Source: Pyrus communis (taxonomy: Eukaryota > Streptophyta > Magnoliopsida > Rosales > Rosaceae). From it: a DNA stretch of 64,000 bases. The notes under the pieces were generated by a model, which was not told where the DNA came from, did no database searches, and saw nothing but the letters and a program-made list of their open reading frames with translations. The stretch's first letter is position 1. Every line of letters starts with the position of its first letter. Location: NCBI RefSeq assembly GCF_963583255.1, contig NC_084817.1, positions 2,660,001 to 2,724,000 on the forward strand, written 5' to 3'. The position numbers and the translations under genes are program-made. This document shows, in pieces, positions 60,001 through 64,000 of the stretch.

Positions 60001-62865
60001 ATGGTTGACGCGATCATCTCCATGCTACTGGATCGGCTGTCTTCAACAATTTACGAGTACATTGATGGAGAGGTGAAGCTTGTTTTGGACGCCAAAAAAG
60101 ATGTTGAAGAATTTGCTGGCAATCTCAGAGCTATTCAAGCCGTTCTCGAAGATGCAGAGCAAAGGCAGGTCAAGGACGGCAGCGTGAGGATCTGGTTAGA
60201 TCAGCTCAAAGACATATCCTTGCAGATGGTGGACGTGCTGGACGAGTGGAACACTGACATGCTGAGACAACAGGTTGAGAAGCAAGAACGAAAAGGTGAA
60301 AATGCTCATGTTCCTGAGAAGAAGAAGAAGAAGGTAACTTTCTCTGTTTTCTCTAGCTGCTTTTGTTTTCGCAAAACCAAAGAGGTGATTTTTCGCCGTG
60401 ACATTGCGAGTAAGATAAAAGATCTGAATGGTAAACTAAGTAGGATCAATGAGCAAAGACAAAGGTATGGGTTTCAACACACAGAAAGAGGCATTCAAGA
60501 ATTACCTGAACGACAGAAGACTTCGTCTTTTGTCGTCGTGTCAGAGGTATTTGGTCGAGAAAAGGAAAAAGACATTCTGATAACAAAGTTGTTAAGTAAT
60601 GGTAGAGAAGATCGAAGGGGGCTCCTTATCATCCCTATTCTAGGGATGGGAGGAATGGGAAAAACAACTCTAGCCCAACTTGTTTATAATGCTGACAAGG
60701 TTAAAGCCTATTTTGAAAAGAGAGTGTGGGTTTGTGTCTCAGATCCTTTTGATGAGATTAAGATTGCCAAAGCTATATGCGGTGATAATGCCCCAAACTC
60801 AAATGAGTTAGATGATGCCTTGCAACATATGTCAACATCCCTCGAGGGCAAAAGGTTTCTCCTTGTCCTAGATGATGTGTGGACCCACGATCGTAAAAAG
60901 TGGGAAAATTTAAGGGCACCACTAATTCAGCATGGTGCTCATGGCAGTAGAATATTGGTGACCACACGAAAGCATGAGGTCGTTGATATGATGAGAGCAG
61001 AAAATGAAATGATCAATTTGGGAGAGTTGCGTGAAGAATATTGTTTATCAATCTTCAATCACATGGCATTTGCTAATACAGAAGTAGATGAGTCCAAGGC
61101 GTTTGAAGATATTAGTAAGGATATTGTGAAGAAATGCAAGGGCTTACCTCTTGCTGCAAAAGCTTTAGGTGGTCTCATGTACAATAAGAAAACACGGAGG
61201 GAATGGCTAGATGTCTTGAATAGTAAGATATGGGATCGAGAAGAGGTGGAGCAAGAAGTTTTTCAACCACTTTTTGTAAGTTATTATGATTTGGCCCTAG
61301 CAGTCAAATGTTGCCTTTTGTATTGTGCTTGTTTTCCTAAGGATCATGAGTTTGAGAGGGATGAGTTGATTAATCTTTGGATGGCACAAGATTATCTTAA
61401 TTCAAAGGGGAATAAAGATGAGGGAGAAGTTGGTCAAGCAATTTTTGATAACTTAGTAGCACGGTCTTTTTTTCAAGATTTGAAGAAAGACAATGTTAGT
61501 GGTAAAATTACCCATTGCAAAATGCATGATATCATTCATGATTTTGTGCAATCTCTCACCAAGGACGAATGTTTGATCACTGAGGATGTTGACAGTGAAA
61601 TAGAGGGTTTGGGTGTAAAGGTTCGTTATTTGACCTTAACCTTTAGGTCAAAACATGGTGAGTCGCTGCCACTCCCACCTTCTAATGCATATTACAATTA
61701 CAAAAACCTACGTTCACTCTCATATTTTGGTTCATCCATTGCTAAGATAGACTCAAACTTTATTCTACAATTGAAATGTCTTAGGACATTAAATTTGAGT
61801 CGTTGTGGCATAAGTGAAGTCCCAAAGGAAATTGGTGAATTGATACATTTGAGGCATATTGATTTGTCACAGAATTATGATTTGAAGATCTTGCCGGACA
61901 GTATCTGTGAGTTGTACAATTTGTATACCTTGCGCCTTGATTGGTGTCTGTCACTTGAAAAACTACCTGATAACATGGGAAAGTTGATTAGCTTAAAGCA
62001 CCTGTATGTTCAGTATTGTCGTAAGCTGGAGTACTTGCCAAAAGGAATTCTCAGATTAAAAAAATTGAAAAGAATTGATGAGTGTGTTGTGGTTTGTGGT
62101 GAGGATGAAGACAGAGCAGCATTACAAATGGGAGATCTGGGAGTCTTGAACCTTGAGGGCAGTCTCATCATAAAATTGAAGGGGAATGTGAAAGATGAGA
62201 GAGAGCTTGAGAAAGCACAGTTGTGGCACATGAAGAAACTCTTTCATCTCGTAATTGATTCTGAGGATGTTCAATACAAGCAGACAAGAAGCACTGTAGA
62301 AATACTGAATGCCTTGCGACTGCACGAGAATCTGGAATCCTTAGATATTTTTTATCATTCGGGCACCACCTGCCCCAATTGGATGATGTCTTTGCACAAC
62401 TTAAGAATCGTCCTTCTGTATGAATGGAGTGAATGCAAGTTTTTGCCTCCTCTTGGGAAATTGCCCTACCTTGAAAAGCTGACTCTAAGTTCTATGGAGA
62501 AGCTGAAAAAGATTGGTGGTGAATTTTTGGGAATAGTTGACTCAGATGAAACGTCATTGACATCATCATCATTTTTTCCAAAGTTAAAACAACTCAGCAT
62601 CTACTGGATGTCAGCGTTGGAAGAGTGGGAAGTAGGCGTGGAAGGGTGGAACAAAGAGGATTCTGAAATTTCAATCATGCCATGCCTTTCCTCTTTAGAA
62701 ATTTGTTCCTGTAAAGGCATAAAAACACTGCCAGACTTCCTCTGCAAATCAAAGCTGCAGGATCTTTTCATTTTTGATTGTCCGAGTCTTTCAGAGCGCT
62801 GTAAACATGGCAGTGGAGAGGAGTGGCCCAAGATTTCTCACATCCCAAACATCAAAATCTCATAA
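60001..62865 (+). CDS. CC-NBS-LRR (CNL) disease-resistance protein, RGA type
   Basis: Intracellular immune receptor that detects pathogen effectors and triggers hypersensitive defence. Single exon, 954 aa from the ATG at 60001 (the frame is open 15 bp further up, but without an ATG). N-terminal coiled coil with VVDVLDEW-like EDVID-region motif (MVDVLDEWNTDML). Nucleotide-binding domain: P-loop GMGGMGKT (215-222), VWVCVSDPF, Walker B LLVLDDVW (D291, D292), GSRILVTTR, CKGLPLAAKALGG (GLPL from 381), CLLYCACFPKDHEF with LINLWMAQ, and MHD (508-510). Leucine-rich repeats fill about 540-940 (LRTLNLSRCGISEVPKEIGE and similar). A Lys-rich run KKKKKK follows the coiled coil. All motifs are intact, so it is probably functional. 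The 3' UTR appears to hold an intron (CAG/GTAATTG at about 62871). Confidence 0.96.
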   Translation: MVDAIISMLLDRLSSTIYEYIDGEVKLVLDAKKDVEEFAGNLRAIQAVLEDAEQRQVKDGSVRIWLDQLKDISLQMVDVLDEWNTDMLRQQVEKQERKGENAHVPEKKKKKVTFSVFSSCFCFRKTKEVIFRRDIASKIKDLNGKLSRINEQRQRYGFQHTERGIQELPERQKTSSFVVVSEVFGREKEKDILITKLLSNGREDRRGLLIIPILGMGGMGKTTLAQLVYNADKVKAYFEKRVWVCVSDPFDEIKIAKAICGDNAPNSNELDDALQHMSTSLEGKRFLLVLDDVWTHDRKKWENLRAPLIQHGAHGSRILVTTRKHEVVDMMRAENEMINLGELREEYCLSIFNHMAFANTEVDESKAFEDISKDIVKKCKGLPLAAKALGGLMYNKKTRREWLDVLNSKIWDREEVEQEVFQPLFVSYYDLALAVKCCLLYCACFPKDHEFERDELINLWMAQDYLNSKGNKDEGEVGQAIFDNLVARSFFQDLKKDNVSGKITHCKMHDIIHDFVQSLTKDECLITEDVDSEIEGLGVKVRYLTLTFRSKHGESLPLPPSNAYYNYKNLRSLSYFGSSIAKIDSNFILQLKCLRTLNLSRCGISEVPKEIGELIHLRHIDLSQNYDLKILPDSICELYNLYTLRLDWCLSLEKLPDNMGKLISLKHLYVQYCRKLEYLPKGILRLKKLKRIDECVVVCGEDEDRAALQMGDLGVLNLEGSLIIKLKGNVKDERELEKAQLWHMKKLFHLVIDSEDVQYKQTRSTVEILNALRLHENLESLDIFYHSGTTCPNWMMSLHNLRIVLLYEWSECKFLPPLGKLPYLEKLTLSSMEKLKKIGGEFLGIVDSDETSLTSSSFFPKLKQLSIYWMSALEEWEVGVEGWNKEDSEISIMPCLSSLEICSCKGIKTLPDFLCKSKLQDLFIFDCPSLSERCKHGSGEEWPKISHIPNIKIS
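60641..60663 (+). promoter_or_regulatory. Candidate miR482/miR2118 target site in NLR P-loop
   Basis: TAGGGATGGGAGGAATGGGA plus AAA lies over the P-loop codons, where the miR482/2118 superfamily is known to target CNL transcripts. By eye it pairs well with a few mismatches. The miRNA itself is not in this window. Confidence 0.45.
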
Positions 62866-63752
62866 TACAGGTAATTGAGCTCTATCTATCTTATTTACAC
62901 AAGTATGTCTGCTATCATCATATTTGTTTAATTTTCTTATTTTTCTTCTTCGAAAGATACGAGTAATGTGGATCAACTGGTGATTTGCGAGCTAGGCATA
63001 CATATTAATCTTCTTTTAAAAGGTAATTGTCTTCCTTTACATATTTCAAGGATTATTTAACTTTAGCTGCTCATTTCTAATTTCTTTGTGGAACGACTGA
63101 GTGAAAGTAGTGATATCAATAAACCATCTAGGAAACATATCATGCGTTCATCTTACTGATTTATGAAGCACTTTTTAGTAACTGTTCATACGTACGTACC
63201 AAATTCGATATCAAATTTGCACGGCGCATAATTTTCTTATCTTAGTTGCTCAAGTTTTCGCAGAAAATAGTAAGACTTGAGCAAAGGTGAGCCAAATGAA
63301 AGAGCACCAGTTGAGGTCACCTTCAGGTTTCTCATGTGTTGTTGGGCTTTAATATACATTATTTGGTTGTTTCTTAGGAAAATTAAATTCTAGGACAATG
63401 TCATAGAGATGTTGCTGAATCGGTAATTTACCTATCGTTTCGGGATTCTGTAGATCCTAAAAGCGTGATGTCGACCATCAACATACCACTACTGAAGCTT
63501 CCCCACAAATTTTGATCTTCTTCACCGAAGCCATGAGAACTTGCAGGCATTGGAAAGCGATTCCTCAAAGCATTCCTCTGCTGACTCCTCATTGCTTGGA
63601 CCTGCGCTTAATGATCCTTCATGGCCATTTTTCAACAGGTCAAATACAATCATGTGAACAGGGAAGCTAACTGCATTTCGCATAGACGGAGTTTGGTTTG
63701 AGGAGCTTACATGATTGTACATCTCCTTGTAAAGGATAGTCATACTATGTAC
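62866..63752. other. Region between NLR gene and AIP2-like exon
   Basis: The first part is probably the spliced 3' UTR of the NLR gene. Between 63520 and 63720 base composition is balanced and frames are open on both strands, but I recognise no protein. No RING-finger exon is present. Confidence 0.45.
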
Positions 63753-64000
63753 CTTGATTCGGAAAAGACGACGGCTGCGGGGGGTCCTTTTCCTGATGAA
63801 CGACCTGTCGTGCCTCATCGATGCAAGCGAGCAAATGGGCCACCTCGGAAGGGTCGGAAACGAGGGAATGGGAGAGCTGAAAGCGGGCGAGTCCGGCGGC
63901 CCAGAAACCAGGGGAGGTGTACCGGGCCTTCAACACGGTGGCAACCCGGCAAACGACGCCGTAGTACAGTTTCTGCAGCGACGGAGAAGCGGAGGAGTAG
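63753..64000 (-). CDS. AIP2: AIP2-like RING E3 ubiquitin ligase, first exon only
   Basis: AIP2 ubiquitinates the transcription factor ABI3 in abscisic acid signalling. The window holds 82 open codons, entering from the right edge, with SPSLQKLYYGVVCRVATVLK, RYTSPGFWAAGL and LVSDPSEVAHLLACIDEARQ, the N-terminal helical region of AIP2-type proteins. The exon ends CAAG/GTACAT at 63753, the position and phase expected for this family. The next exons (GHLT/PEPPQPQWLVQ-type segment and the RING finger) are not found in the 890 bp before the NLR gene. So the copy is probably truncated, unless its later exons lie in an unusual place. The substitutions in the AARF-QLSHS part suggest relaxed constraint. 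Confidence 0.65.

Overview
This is nuclear DNA of a flowering plant (eudicot). Genes are split by many AT-rich introns, the gene families are plant-specific, and the intergenic space is full of MITEs, SINEs and a Cassandra element. The MITE and Cassandra sequence types look like those common in Rosaceae (apple/pear/Prunus group); that placement is inference from recalled family resemblance, not a search.

Layout, left to right. (1) 1-10557, +: the gene for Dicer-like 3 (DCL3), lacking only its extreme 5' end; 25 exons join in frame into 1642 codons. (2) 11274-14040, -: a ten-exon BRCT-repeat protein, convergent with DCL3, with an AT-AC U12-type intron. (3) 16216-20297, -: a twelve-exon sterol 3beta-hydroxysteroid dehydrogenase/decarboxylase fused to a reticulon domain. 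(4) 24531-27294, +: a three-exon 3-ketoacyl-CoA synthase (KCS11 type). (5) 27.3-35.8 kb: gene-poor, with a minus-strand LTR-retrotransposon remnant (LTR 30849-32331) and a 30-bp minisatellite. (6) 35890-39112, +: a five-exon flavin-containing monooxygenase of the FMO1 group. (7) 40153-42394, -: a two-exon plant protein of unknown function. (8) 43024-48819: a Cassandra TRIM element carrying 5S-rRNA-like sequence, then a decayed PIF/Harbinger transposon. (9) 48.8-55.8 kb: no recognisable gene; SSRs, a second copy of the MITE family found in DCL3, two SINEs of one family and small tandem duplications. (10) 55859-59064, -: a nine-exon DUF1350 alpha/beta-hydrolase-like protein, probably plastid-targeted. 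(11) 60001-62865, +: an intact single-exon CC-NBS-LRR resistance-type gene, head to head with gene 10. (12) 63753-64000, -: the first coding exon of an AIP2-type RING E3 ligase, without its later exons.

The genes do not form one pathway. Two are in lipid metabolism (sterol C-4 demethylation, very-long-chain fatty acid elongation), two are defence-type (FMO1-like, CNL), one makes 24-nt siRNAs that silence transposons, and one is a probable DNA-damage/replication protein. Exon coordinates were read by eye from splice signals and checked for phase: each complete spliced model has a total length divisible by three. I found no evidence for a wholly new system. The points most worth follow-up are the AT-AC intron, the Cassandra copy whose two LTRs differ by loss of the 5S block, the Harbinger copy with both decayed ORFs and its target duplication, the AIP2 fragment beside the NLR, and the MITE shared by a DCL3 intron and the intergenic space.
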